Origin: Curtobacterium sp. VKM Ac-1376
Lineage (GTDB): Bacteria > Actinomycetota > Actinomycetes > Actinomycetales > Microbacteriaceae
Assembly: GCF_015351025.1 (NCBI RefSeq)
Contig: NZ_JADKRV010000003.1
Span: 248,001-312,000, forward strand
Reading direction: 5' to 3'
DNA: 64,000 nucleotides
The translations under genes and the position numbers were made by a program. The notes beneath the pieces are model-generated. The model was not told the origin of the DNA. It made no database searches and saw only the letters and a list, made by a program, of their open reading frames with translations. Of the stretch, positions 1 through 10,307 are shown one piece after another (position 1 is the stretch's first letter; each line of letters opens with the position of its first letter).

Positions 1-885
1 GGCTGAGTCCGCCGGCAACGACGCCGTCTGGTCCCGGAGCTCGTGCAGCCCGGTCTGCAGCTGCTGCGCCCCCGCGTTCAACTGCGCCGTCTGGTCCGGC
101 AACGCCGCGGTCTGCTGCTGCGCGCTCGCCAGCCCGGACGCCAGGGTCGACGCCCCGGACGCCACCTGCTGCGCCCCACTGTTCAGCTGTGCAGTCTGGG
201 AAGGCAACGAAGCCGTGCCGGACGCGAGCTCCGACGCGCCGGACGCCAGCTTGCCGGTCCCGGCGGCGAGCGTGTGCGCACCCGAGTCCGCCTTCGCGGT
301 GCCGGACGCGAGCTGGTCCGCCCCGTCGACGGCGTCACCGAGGCTGTCCCGCACGTCGGCGAGCCCGACGAGCAGGGTCTTCGCCGCCTGCTTGCCGACG
401 CGCTCGGCGACGGCCGTCCGCATGGTCTTGCCCGCCTGCTCGGCGATGGTCGACGCCAGGTACGAGTTCGTGTCGGCCGTCGTCAGGACGAGCTTCGCCT
501 GCGTCGGGTCGTCGGACTGCGCGGACACCAGGTGTTCGGAGAAGTCGTGCGGGACCGTCACGACGAAGTCGTAGGTGCCGTTGCGCACGCCGGATCGCGC
601 GTCGGCCGCGCTGGTCGTCGTCCACTTGAAGTCACCGCCGTCGATGGCCTCCTTCGTGACGTCCTTGCCGTAGTCGACGTGGTCGCCGTCCAGCGTCGCG
701 CCGGCGTCGAGGTTCACGATCGCGGCAGGGATCTGGTCGAGCTTGGCGTACGGGTCGCGGTTCGCCCACAGGTAGGCGCCGCCGTACAGCAGCGGCACGA
801 CCATGAGCGCGATGAACGCCAGGCGTGCGAGCGGGGTCGCGGTGAGTCGCGCGAGTTCGGAGCGGACGAGCGAGGTGGTGGTCAC
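1..885 (-). CDS. YhgE/Pip-family membrane protein (3' end beyond window)
   Basis: The GTG start at 885 gives 295 codons before the window edge, so the C-terminal membrane half is missing. The visible part has one N-terminal membrane segment (about residues 18-38), a soluble region, and then a long Ala/Ser/Gly/Gln-rich region with repeated A-x-G-A-x-x-L-A-S-G type units from about residue 195, which is typical of the YhgE/Pip extracellular domain. Family members are multi-pass envelope proteins, some linked to export or phage infection; the substrate is not known. The start overlaps the stop of the upstream ATPase-like gene by 4 nt (GTGA), which suggests translational coupling in one operon with the TetR gene. 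Confidence 0.85.
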   Translation of the reverse strand, partial: MTTTSLVRSELARLTATPLARLAFIALMVVPLLYGGAYLWANRDPYAKLDQIPAAIVNLDAGATLDGDHVDYGKDVTKEAIDGGDFKWTTTSAADARSGVRNGTYDFVVTVPHDFSEHLVSAQSDDPTQAKLVLTTADTNSYLASTIAEQAGKTMRTAVAERVGKQAAKTLLVGLADVRDSLGDAVDGADQLASGTAKADSGAHTLAAGTGKLASGASELASGTASLPSQTAQLNSGAQQVASGASTLASGLASAQQQTAALPDQTAQLNAGAQQLQTGLHELRDQTASLPADSA

Positions 886-1616
886 GGGGTTGCCTCCGTC
901 GGGACGGTTGCGGATTCTGCGGAGACGGAAGGGACGGTCGGGAGGCCCGGCTCGGTTCCGTCGGACAGGGCCGCGTCGTCGGGACCCTCGGTCTGGGTGG
1001 TTTCGGTCGTCGCGATGTCGCCGAGCAGCGTCTCGACGGTGGCTGCGGCGGCCTTCGAGGTCACGAGCACCACGGTGATGCCACGCCGGGCGACGTCGCG
1101 GACCACCTGGAACCAGTCCTCGACGGCGCCGCCGTGTCGCTCGGGTGAGGTGATCACGAGGCCCGTCACTCCGTCGCGGAGCAGGGCGAGCTCGACGAGC
1201 AGCCGCACCCGGACGGCCGTCGGCACCCGCTGCACGTGGGTGTCGGCGTACTCGCGCAGGCCGAGCTCGTCGAGCACGGTGTCGACGTGCTCGCGCGAGG
1301 GGCGCTGCCCGGCGAACGCGAGCTCCTCGCGCACGATCTGCTTGCAGCTCATCACGGGGAAGGGTTCCGCGACACCGGGGGTGTCGACCAGGGCGAAGGC
1401 GCGGCGCACGGCGGCCGGGTCCTCGTGTCCGTCGAGCAGCAGGCGTCCGGTCTCGGGGTGCATGCGGCCGCCCGCGATGAGTGAGGCGAGCACGGGGGAC
1501 TGCTCGGTCTCGACGGCGACGACCCCGGGGCGTCCGGGAGCGGCGACGGCGGAGACGACGGGCAGTGGCGCGCCGGGCTCCTCGCCGATGCCGACGTGAT
1601 CGAGTTCGAGCGTCAT
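882..1616 (-). CDS. degenerate ABC-type ATPase paired with YhgE
   Basis: This 244-residue protein has the size and layout of an ABC transporter ATP-binding subunit (a domain-like fold ending in I-T-V-V-L-V-T-S about residue 190), but the catalytic motifs cannot be found. Where a Walker A loop should be it reads VETEQSPVLASL; there is no LSGGQ signature, and the Walker B position reads GLVITSPERH. It is therefore probably a non-hydrolysing relative. The ATG at 1616 overlaps the TetR stop (ATGA), and its own stop overlaps the YhgE start. Role in export or scaffolding of the YhgE protein is an inference from this coupling. The family call rests on context and overall pattern rather than on clear motifs. 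Confidence 0.65.
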   Translation of the reverse strand: MTLELDHVGIGEEPGAPLPVVSAVAAPGRPGVVAVETEQSPVLASLIAGGRMHPETGRLLLDGHEDPAAVRRAFALVDTPGVAEPFPVMSCKQIVREELAFAGQRPSREHVDTVLDELGLREYADTHVQRVPTAVRVRLLVELALLRDGVTGLVITSPERHGGAVEDWFQVVRDVARRGITVVLVTSKAAAATVETLLGDIATTETTQTEGPDDAALSDGTEPGLPTVPSVSAESATVPTEATP

Positions 1617-2278
1617 GCGTGGTCCTCCGAGGGAGCGGGGGTGGCGGGGGTGGCAGGGGTGGCGGGTTCGGACAGCAGTGCGGTGCGCCAGTCGATGCCG
1701 GCCATGCCGAGCGCCGACACCACCACCATGCGCCGTCCGTCCTCGTCGGGCGTGCCGGATCGCGTGGCTTCGTCGAGGACGGCGATGCACGCACCCTCGA
1801 CCAGGCGGCCGAGGGTGGCCGGGTCGACGTCGTTCCGCATGGCACCGTCGGCGATGCCGAGCGCACACGCCTGGCGGACCTGGGCGCGCAGCGGGGCGAA
1901 GACCGCGGCGACGGGCTCGGCGAAGGGGCTGCGGACGGCGACCCGGGCCATCGAGCGGACGTGCGAGACCTCGGTCCAGAGCGTCACTGCGATGGCGGCG
2001 AGCCGTGCGGCCGGCGGGAGCTCCTGCAGGTCCGAGGACGTCGGCATGGCGGCGGCGATGCGGGCGGCACCGGCGGTCACGACCTCCTGCACCAGGTCGT
2101 CGCGCGACGGGAAGTGTCCGTAGACCGCACGGCGGGAGAGTCCGGCGGCCGCGGCGATCGTCTCGATGGAGGCATCGGGGTCGCGCTGCAGGCACGTCTT
2201 CGCGGCGTCGAGGAGTGCGGCCCGGTTCTCGGTGGCGTCGCGGCGGGGCGCGCGAACGGGCTGGTCTGCAGTGGTCAC
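1613..2278 (-). CDS. TetR-family transcriptional regulator
   Basis: The N-terminal helix-turn-helix is clear (AAAAGLSRRAVYGHFPSRDD), followed by a divergent ligand-binding region, 221 residues in all. I chose the GTG at 2278 and not the GTG at 2305, because the longer version would place the start codon inside a 7-bp inverted repeat that overlaps the -35 box. With the shorter start the mRNA would begin at or next to the start codon (leaderless). The gene is first in an operon with the ATPase-like and YhgE/Pip genes and probably represses it. The C-terminus carries a P-A-T repeat (PATPATPATPAP), encoded by a short tandem repeat near 1635-1665. Confidence 0.88.
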   Translation of the reverse strand: MTTADQPVRAPRRDATENRAALLDAAKTCLQRDPDASIETIAAAAGLSRRAVYGHFPSRDDLVQEVVTAGAARIAAAMPTSSDLQELPPAARLAAIAVTLWTEVSHVRSMARVAVRSPFAEPVAAVFAPLRAQVRQACALGIADGAMRNDVDPATLGRLVEGACIAVLDEATRSGTPDEDGRRMVVVSALGMAGIDWRTALLSEPATPATPATPAPSEDHA

Positions 2279-2284
2279 TCGCCC

Positions 2285-2313
2285 ATCGTAATAACGTGCA
2301 CACACGTGTGCAA
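2285..2313 (-). promoter_or_regulatory. promoter and operator of the tetR-ATPase-yhgE operon
   Basis: Read on the minus strand, TTGCAC (2308-2313) and TACGAT (2285-2290) lie 17 bp apart, and the TetR GTG starts 6 nt after the -10 box. An inverted repeat TGCACAC-AC-GTGTGCA (2297-2312) covers the -35 and spacer. This arrangement fits autorepression by the TetR protein, which is inferred. Confidence 0.6.
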
Positions 2314-2437
2314 CTTAACAGGAACGGCCCCCCGGACGAGGGGTGTCCCCCGAAGTGCGGACTGTGCTCCCTGAGAGCGAACGCATAGCTTCACAGGAAT
2401 CTCATGCGAGCCACGGACTGAGCCAGGAGTGTCCTCT

Positions 2438-5400
2438 TTGCAGCGTGCAACACCGATAACCGGATCCGAACCCACCCCCCATCGCTTCACCCGCGTCCTG
2501 ACCGCCGGCATCGCCACCGCGGCCCTGGCCTGCGGTGGTCTCGCAGTCGGGGGCGCGGCCTCCGCAGCCCCGGCCGGGATCTCGGTGGCCGACCTCAAGC
2601 TCTCCGCCCCGCTCCGTGACGCCGAGCCGACGAAGACCGTCGCCGCGTTCGTCCGCACGACCGGCCAGGGCGCCCTCGAAGTGGACGCCGAGGCCAAGGG
2701 CGGTGACCTGACGAAGTCGAGGACCCAGTCCTCGGCAGCGAAGAGCCGCGTCAAGGCCATCGAGTCGACGACCGCCGCCGTCCGCGAAGCCGTGAAGCGC
2801 GCTGACGCCGACTCGACCGAGCTCTACTCGACCGAGTACACCGTCCCCGGTGTCGCGGTCGTGGCCGACGTCGACGCGTTCCAGCAGATCGCGAAGCGCT
2901 CCGACGTCGAGAGCATCATCCCGCTCACGCCGAAGAAGGTCGTCGAGCCGACGGTCAACGAGGACGCGAGCGCCGCTCCCTCGGGCGTCGACCCGAGCCT
3001 GGTGCAGCCCGGCGCCGACGGCGTCGCTCCGAAGAACGCGGCGAGTGACGTCTACACGCGCTCGCTCAACGCCTGGCAGCAGACCGGCCACACCGGCAAG
3101 GACGTCAACGTCGCCGTGCTGGACACCGGTCTCGACTACACGCAGGCCGACTTCGGTGGCCCCGGTACGACCGCCGCGTACCAGGAGGCCCTGGCGAACG
3201 CGAGCGGTGGCGCCCCGGACCCGAGCCTGTACGACGCGTCGAAGTTCCTGGGCGGGTACGACTTCGCCGGCGCGACCTACAATGCCGACCCGACGGACCC
3301 GGATGCCTACGACCCCGTGCCGGCTCCCGACGACAACCCGATCGACGGCAAGGGCGGCGACCACGGCACGCACGTGTCCGGCTCCGTTGCCGGCTACGGC
3401 CTGACCGCCGACAAGCAGCAGTTCGACGGCGACTACACCAAGCTCACCACGCAGCAGGTGCAGGACATGTGGATCGGTCCGGGCACCGCGCCCGAGGCCG
3501 GCCTGTACGCGCTCAAGGTGTTCGGCGACAACGGCGGTTCGACCGACGTCACCGGTGCCGCGCTCGACTGGGTGGGCAAGGCGCTCACCGAGGGCAAGGA
3601 CATCAACGTCCTGAACCTGTCGCTCGGCTCCGACTACGGCGCGCCGGACGACCCCGACAACGCGAAGATCGACGCACTGACCGCTCGCGGCGTGCTCCCC
3701 GTGATCGCCTCGGGCAACGCCGACGACTTCACCGACATCGGTGGCTCGCCGGGCAATGCCGAGGGCGCGCTCACCGTCGCCGCGAGCGCCACCGGCCAGT
3801 CGCTGTACGACGGCGTCCAGGTCACCGCGCCGGCCGACGTCGCGAAGACCTACCGCTCGCAGTACTCGCAGAACTTCCAGGGCACCCTGCCGGTCGAGGG
3901 CGACGTCGTCGTCCCGACCACCAACATCGACGGCTGCGCGGCGTTCAGCGCCGCCGACGCCGCGAAGATCGCGGGCAAGGTCGTCTGGCTGAAGTGGACG
4001 GACGCCGCGCTCGAGTGCGGATCCGGCGTGCGTTTCGGCAACGTCGAGGCCGCCGGCGGTGTCGGCGTGCTCCTGGCGGGCACGATCAACACCTTCGACT
4101 CGGGCATCGCGGGCAACGCGACCATCCCGGGTGCCGAGCTGACGCTGGACGCCGCCACGAGCCTCCAGGCAGCTGCCACGGCGGGGACCCTGCACGTGCG
4201 CTTCGCGGACGAGCTGAAGGGCTTCGAACTCGCCACCGACCCGGAGGCCGTGAACACGCTCGCGTCGTTCACCAGCCGGGGCGTGCACGGGTCGTTCGAC
4301 GACATCGTCAAGCCGGACATCGCCGGCCCCGGGGTCAACGTGATCTCCGCGGCCAACGGCACCGGTGACGGCCGCCTGTCGATGAGCGGCACCTCGATGG
4401 CCACGCCGGACGTCGCGGGCATCGCGGCGCTGACGTTCCAGTCGCACCCGACCTGGTCCGCTCCGCAGGTCAAGGCGGCGCTCATGAACACGGCGACGCA
4501 CGACGTCAAGGACGGCAACCGCTCGGCCACCCTGCTCCGTCAGGGCACCGGTCGCGTCGACGCCCTGCAGGCCGTGACGGCCGGCACCACCGTTCGGAGC
4601 GTCGAGAACGACCAGCTCGTCACCGCCTCGTTCGGGGTCGTCGAGGTCTCCGGCAAGACCAGCGAGACCCGCACGCTCCAGATCGAGAACACCGACGGTG
4701 TCGCGCACACCTACGACGTGGCCTACCAGCCGCAGGTGTCGCAGCCCGGCGTGACGTTCGCGCTCAGCTCGAAGCGGGTCACCGTGCGAGCGCACGGCAC
4801 GGCCTCGGTGCGGCTGACGTTCACGGTCGCCGACCCGACGAAGCTCCGCCGTGTCATCGACCCCACCCAGGAGTCGGTGCAGCAGGGCTACCAGCGTGAG
4901 TTCGTGGCCGCCGCGTCGGGCATCGTCGCGTTCTCGCCGACGGACAAGTCGCTGAACCCGCTCCGCCTCGGTGCCTACGTGGCCCCGAAGCCCGTCAGCG
5001 CCGTGCGCGCCCGGACGACCGTCGCCTTCACCGGCCCCGGGAAGTCCGCGAACCTGACGCTCAAGGGCCGCACCCTCGACCAGGGCGGACTGACGACCGG
5101 CTACCACGCCGCCGTCGCACCGTTCGTGCTCGGCGGGACCGACCCGGTCGAGTCGTTCCCCGAGGGCTCGGCGGCGCGTTCCCTGCAGGCGGCGGACGTC
5201 CGCTCCTACGGCGCCTCGTACGACAAGAACTCGGACACGCTGGCGTTCGGGGTGCAGACCGCCGGTCCCGACGCCAACCCGGGCGCCGTCACCAACGTCG
5301 AGGTCCTCATCGACACCGACCGTGACGGCCAGCCCGACTACCTGGTCTACGACGCGAAGTCCGCCGCGGTGGACGCCACGTTCGTGACCACGGTCGACCT

Positions 5401-6085
5401 CGCGACGGGCGAGACGGTCGACGCGCAGCCGCTCAACGGTGGCGCGCCCGGACAGGACGTCAACACCTTCGACAGCTCCGTGAAGGTGTTCACCGTCTCC
5501 GCCTCGCTCATCGGTGCGAAGAGCACGTTCGCGTACTCGGTGCTGACCGAGTCCGCGTACGCGCCGGGTGCGGCCACCAGTGGTTCGTCGGTGGTGGACG
5601 AGACGAAGTCCGCCACGTTCGACCCGTCGAAGCCGAAGCTGTCGTTCTCGCAGGACGGCGCCACCGGCGTGCTGTTCGCCGACTCGGACTCCATCCGGGT
5701 CACGCGGGCCTCGGGCGTCACGAAGGCGACCGTGCTGCTGCTGCACCTGGACAACGCCGCGGGCAAGCAGGCTGACACGTCGACCATCACGGTGACGCCG
5801 CCGACGCTCGCGCTGGCGAAGGGCAGCAGGGCGACCGTGAGCGGGACGGCGAAGGTCGGCTCGACCCTCACCGCGAAGCACGGCACGTGGAGCACGACGA
5901 AGGCGACGTACGAGTACCAGTGGCTCCGCGACGGCAAGGTCGTCAAGAAGGCCACCGGCACGAAGTACAAGCTCGGCTCGTCCGACGTCGGTCACCGCAT
6001 GAGCGTCAAGGTGACGGCCCACGCCTCGGGGTACAAGGACGGCACCGCGAAGTCCAAGGCGACCGCCAAGGTCACGCGCCGCTAG
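2438..6085 (+). CDS. secreted S8 subtilisin-like serine protease with PA domain
   Basis: A protein of about 1215 residues. It has a Sec-type signal peptide ending near A-S-A-A-P, an I9-like propeptide (to about residue 180), and an S8 catalytic domain with Asp in VAVLDTGLDY (residue 232 counted from the GTG at 2429), His in DHGTHVSG (312) and Ser in GTSMATPD (656). A protease-associated (PA) domain is inserted between His and Ser, about residues 475-590. After a fibronectin-like region the C-terminus ends in an actinobacterial Ig-like repeat with YEYQWLRDG...GYKDGTAKS. The TTG at 2438 is preferred, since AGGAG (2425-2429) sits 8 nt before it; the GTG at 2429 would overlap that site. Likely extracellular proteolysis of host or environmental protein. 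Confidence 0.93.
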   Translation: MQRATPITGSEPTPHRFTRVLTAGIATAALACGGLAVGGAASAAPAGISVADLKLSAPLRDAEPTKTVAAFVRTTGQGALEVDAEAKGGDLTKSRTQSSAAKSRVKAIESTTAAVREAVKRADADSTELYSTEYTVPGVAVVADVDAFQQIAKRSDVESIIPLTPKKVVEPTVNEDASAAPSGVDPSLVQPGADGVAPKNAASDVYTRSLNAWQQTGHTGKDVNVAVLDTGLDYTQADFGGPGTTAAYQEALANASGGAPDPSLYDASKFLGGYDFAGATYNADPTDPDAYDPVPAPDDNPIDGKGGDHGTHVSGSVAGYGLTADKQQFDGDYTKLTTQQVQDMWIGPGTAPEAGLYALKVFGDNGGSTDVTGAALDWVGKALTEGKDINVLNLSLGSDYGAPDDPDNAKIDALTARGVLPVIASGNADDFTDIGGSPGNAEGALTVAASATGQSLYDGVQVTAPADVAKTYRSQYSQNFQGTLPVEGDVVVPTTNIDGCAAFSAADAAKIAGKVVWLKWTDAALECGSGVRFGNVEAAGGVGVLLAGTINTFDSGIAGNATIPGAELTLDAATSLQAAATAGTLHVRFADELKGFELATDPEAVNTLASFTSRGVHGSFDDIVKPDIAGPGVNVISAANGTGDGRLSMSGTSMATPDVAGIAALTFQSHPTWSAPQVKAALMNTATHDVKDGNRSATLLRQGTGRVDALQAVTAGTTVRSVENDQLVTASFGVVEVSGKTSETRTLQIENTDGVAHTYDVAYQPQVSQPGVTFALSSKRVTVRAHGTASVRLTFTVADPTKLRRVIDPTQESVQQGYQREFVAAASGIVAFSPTDKSLNPLRLGAYVAPKPVSAVRARTTVAFTGPGKSANLTLKGRTLDQGGLTTGYHAAVAPFVLGGTDPVESFPEGSAARSLQAADVRSYGASYDKNSDTLAFGVQTAGPDANPGAVTNVEVLIDTDRDGQPDYLVYDAKSAAVDATFVTTVDLATGETVDAQPLNGGAPGQDVNTFDSSVKVFTVSASLIGAKSTFAYSVLTESAYAPGAATSGSSVVDETKSATFDPSKPKLSFSQDGATGVLFADSDSIRVTRASGVTKATVLLLHLDNAAGKQADTSTITVTPPTLALAKGSRATVSGTAKVGSTLTAKHGTWSTTKATYEYQWLRDGKVVKKATGTKYKLGSSDVGHRMSVKVTAHASGYKDGTAKSKATAKVTRR

Positions 6086-6115
6086 GCAGAGCTCGGCGCG
6101 GGCACCCGCGTCACA

Positions 6116-6170
6116 CGGTGCGCAGAAGACGTCGGGTCCCGCGCTGGGAGCCGACGTCTTCTGCGCACCG
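6116..6170. terminator. 20-bp perfect hairpin after the subtilase; member of a dispersed repeat
   Basis: The arms 6116-6135 and 6151-6170 pair perfectly around a 15-nt loop. There is no T run. The core (GCAGAAGACGTCGG and its complement) recurs at 48590-48640 and 49753-49803, so this is probably both a terminator and a repeat family. Confidence 0.75.
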
Positions 6171-6199
6171 GGCCCGTGGTTGCGCGCGTACGGGACAGG

Positions 6200-6214
6200 T
6201 AGTTAGACAAACTA
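6200..6214 (+). promoter_or_regulatory. possible operator (TAGTT-N5-AACTA)
   Basis: The AT-rich inverted repeat TAGTT-AGACA-AACTA stands out from the GC-rich surroundings and lies directly before the small ORF at 6215. Such short AT-rich palindromes are typical for MarR-like regulators. No regulator gene is adjacent, so the assignment is weak. Confidence 0.3.
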
Positions 6215-6403
6215 GTGAATTGGTGCCAGGGTCAAACCATGCACAGCACGCTGAACCAGCTCCGGTCCAACCCGGTCGAGTGGCGCCGTCGTGGACTCAC
6301 CCCGCCGGATGCCATCCAAGCCATGATCGAGCAGCGGCTCGCGGAGCCCGGGCACTCCCAGCCCGTCGGTGACCCGTCGTACCAGGACTTCTTCCGGAGC
6401 TGA
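6215..6403 (+). CDS. small hypothetical protein (54-62 aa)
   Basis: I do not recognise this protein. Its codons are GC-rich in third position from about codon 20 onward, and the C-terminus (DPSYQDFFRS) looks natural. Start uncertain: a GTG at 6215 follows the AT-rich palindrome closely, while an ATG at 6239 would give 54 residues; neither has a Shine-Dalgarno site. It is monocistronic and is followed by two hairpins. No signal peptide or membrane segment is visible. Confidence 0.5.
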   Translation: MNWCQGQTMHSTLNQLRSNPVEWRRRGLTPPDAIQAMIEQRLAEPGHSQPVGDPSYQDFFRS

Positions 6404-6444
6404 CGCGTCGCGCGCCGAGAGACTGACTGACGGTCGGGAGGCGC

Positions 6445-6526
6445 GGTGCCAGCTGGCACCCCTCCCTCGCGGACTCGGTCGGCGCGTCCCGCGCAACGCT
6501 TCGCACTGCCGCTGCGCGGGACGCGC
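6445..6526. terminator. two tandem hairpins between convergent small genes
   Basis: A perfect 16-bp palindrome GGTGCCAGCTGGCACC (6445-6460), flanked by GGGAGG/CCTCCC, is followed by a hairpin with 14-bp arms (6482-6495 and 6513-6526). Together they fill the gap between the ORF ending at 6403 and the minus-strand gene ending at 6555, and probably stop transcription from both sides. Confidence 0.6.
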
Positions 6527-6554
6527 CCGTCCGTCCGTGGTGGCGTTCCGGACG

Positions 6555-6728
6555 CTACTTGCCGATCTTGTCGTCGGCCGCGTTCTCGGCCTTGCCGATC
6601 TGGTCACCGTGTCCGCCGCCGGTGGCCTTGTCGGCGGCGTCGCCCGCCTTGTCGAGGCCGGTGTCCGTGGCCTTCTCGCCCTTGTCGCTGTCGGCGAGGT
6701 CCTTCGCCTTGTCTCCGATGCCGCTCAT
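6555..6728 (-). CDS. MT0933/Rv0909-like small antitoxin-family protein
   Basis: A 57-residue, very hydrophilic protein (MSGIGDKAKDLA..., ADKATGGGHGDQIGKAENA) that matches the pattern of the MT0933 antitoxin family (Rv0909 type) of actinobacteria. No toxin gene is next to it, so a stand-alone or stress role is as likely; it also resembles CsbD-like stress proteins in composition. The ATG at 6728 has a good ribosome site (AGAAGGAG, 6 nt before). Family assignment is from memory of the motif, not from a search. Confidence 0.7.
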   Translation of the reverse strand: MSGIGDKAKDLADSDKGEKATDTGLDKAGDAADKATGGGHGDQIGKAENAADDKIGK

Positions 6729-6884
6729 GTCGTGCTCCTTCTGATCGTGGATCTGACGCGTCCGACGGTGCTCCGACCGCGCCGGACGGGCGTCCAGGGA
6801 AGCCACGAGCGGGCATGGGTCGTCACGATCCCGGGGTCGTCCACGGGTGACGCCGCGGGTAGCGCGGAGATGACCAGCCGATAG

Positions 6885-8854
<1,970 letters not shown>

Positions 8855-8887
8855 CACCCCGACGGGGCCGACGGCACCACCGCGTGC

Positions 8888-9046
8888 CACGATGAGCGCA
8901 TGCCCGTCGTCGCGTCCCGCTGCGTCGTCCCGGTCGAGCCGCACCGTGCAGCGGTTCGGGCTGGCTACGGAGAGCGAGTACGTCTCGCACCGGACGTCGG
9001 CGTCCGACTCAGACACCGATGCGGGCCTCAGACCGGCAGACGGTAG
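8888..9046 (+). other. possible leaderless ORF or gene remnant
   Basis: CACGAT (8888-8893) followed 6 nt later by an ATG at 8900 opens a 48-codon frame whose first ~16 codons are GC-rich in third position and whose rest is not. It runs 19 nt into the 3' end of the opposite NERD gene. It may be the 5' remnant of a deleted gene. Nothing else is seen in the 173 bp between the phosphatase and NERD genes. Confidence 0.2.
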
Positions 9047-10005
9047 GACCCGATGGTCGTGGTGTGGGCGCCCTGCCCCGCCAGCACCCGGACGACGGCG
9101 TCGGTCCGGGCCCGGTTCGGCACGGCGGACTTCTGGGCGTACCCGCTGATGACACCCTGCAACTCGGTGGCGCTGGTGACGACCGCGGTCGGTGCTCCGC
9201 GTTCGCTGCGGTCTTCCGGATTGACGTACGCCACCGCGTCGCCCGAGTAGAACACGCACGTGTCGACCCACTCACGTGCGACCCCGGCGGTCGAAGCGAC
9301 GAAGTCGGCCAGGCGGCGCGCCTGTTGTCGCACCTGACTGCACGGCGATGCTCCGCGGGCCTGGACCCGGACCTGCCACCACTGCTCGATCTCGTCCGCG
9401 TGGTCCAGCACCCGACGGCTGCGGACCTGCACGGCGAACGGGGGCTGCAGGGACGACTCGTCGAGCAGGTTCCGGAATGCTCGGTGCACCTCGCTCGGGC
9501 GCTGGCCGTCGAAGACGATGCCGTTCCACCGCTTGTTCTCGATGACGACGACACGGCCGGAGTCGAGCACGAGCACATGGTCGAGCTGGGCGACGAAGCT
9601 GCGGGCCGGGCCCCGTTCGGCCAGGGCGACGGGGGCGAAGACGACGTTGGTCAGCAGCGCACCGTTGACCCCGGCGGCCTTGCACGCGTCGAGGATGACG
9701 CGCTGCGACGTCTCCTCCCACTTCATGCCCGTCCTGGCGAGGGCCCGACTCTGTTCAGCGGCGGCGAGGGCGTCCCGACGAGCCGCCTCTGCCGCGTCGA
9801 TCTCCTGCGCCTGTTCCGCGGCCAGGCGCGCGGTCTGCTCCCGGTGCTCCGCGTCGAGCCGGGCGACCTCGTCGGCCCTCGCCCGTTCGGCGCGGTCGAG
9901 GTCGGAACGGGCTGCTGTCCGGTGTCGCCGCAGGAGGACCACCAGGACGAGCGCGACGATCGCGAGCCCCCCGGCGACCGACCACGGCACGAGGTCGCTG
10001 GTCAT
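9028..10005 (-). CDS. membrane-anchored NERD-domain protein
   Basis: A 325-residue protein with an N-terminal membrane helix (about 9-27), a charged coiled-coil segment (about 30-90, rich in RA-E-R and A-A-E), and a NERD (nuclease-related) domain from about residue 90. The NERD core is seen in QLDHVLVLDSGRVVVIENKR, with the D...E-x-K pattern. NERD proteins are thought to act on nucleic acids; the exact role is unknown. The ATG at 10005 is preceded by GGTGAGGTGG. Single gene, convergent with the phosphatase. Confidence 0.8.
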   Translation of the reverse strand: MTSDLVPWSVAGGLAIVALVLVVLLRRHRTAARSDLDRAERARADEVARLDAEHREQTARLAAEQAQEIDAAEAARRDALAAAEQSRALARTGMKWEETSQRVILDACKAAGVNGALLTNVVFAPVALAERGPARSFVAQLDHVLVLDSGRVVVIENKRWNGIVFDGQRPSEVHRAFRNLLDESSLQPPFAVQVRSRRVLDHADEIEQWWQVRVQARGASPCSQVRQQARRLADFVASTAGVAREWVDTCVFYSGDAVAYVNPEDRSERGAPTAVVTSATELQGVISGYAQKSAVPNRARTDAVVRVLAGQGAHTTTIGSYRLPV

Positions 10006-10115
10006 GCACCCACCTCACCACGTCTGCGGGCAGGCACCGCGTCCCCCGTCGGCGAGTCAGGCGAACTGTCACCGGGACAGGACGAGCGGGTCGAGGAACT
10101 CGTCCACCGAGCCGA

Positions 10116-10250
10116 TCAGTCCGTGTCCTCCGTGCGGGGGACGGCAGCGGCGCGGCGTTCGGCGTCACGCTGAGCATGTGCACGGGCTTCTCGCTTCAGC
10201 CGCTGCCACTCGGCTGCGGAGACGTGCCGGGGCTGGTCGTGTTCGGGCAT
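10116..10250 (-). CDS. small Ala/Arg-rich protein (44 aa)
   Basis: Not recognised. It encodes MPEHDQPRHVSAAEWQRLKR and then a helical, charged region. Codons are strongly GC3-biased throughout, and GGAG lies 4 nt before the ATG at 10250. It sits directly behind devR-like gene with a DosR-like palindrome 36 nt upstream of its start, so it may be a target of that regulator. No membrane segment. Confidence 0.5.
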   Translation of the reverse strand: MPEHDQPRHVSAAEWQRLKREARAHAQRDAERRAAAVPRTEDTD

Positions 10251-10285
10251 GCTCCAACGATCCCGGCCGACGGCACCCGACGGGA

Positions 10286-10300
10286 GGGTCCTTGGTCCCG
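10286..10300 (-). promoter_or_regulatory. DosR-like palindrome upstream of the 44-aa ORF
   Basis: GGGTCCTTGGTCCCG matches the DosR core GGGACTTNNGNCCCT at 9 of 12 fixed positions. It lies between the response-regulator stop and the small ORF. See also 12669, 17333 and 17387. Confidence 0.4.
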
Positions 10301-10307
10301 CTTCGGG

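Noticed and set aside
2402..6022. 1206-codon open frame antisense to the subtilase
   Set aside because: Its translation is Arg/Val/Gly-rich without domains, and the opposite strand encodes a clear protease; a shadow frame in GC-rich DNA.
6555..6728. Toxin-antitoxin pair around the small antitoxin-like gene
   Set aside because: The neighbouring small ORF is on the opposite strand, separated by terminators, and shows no toxin motif.
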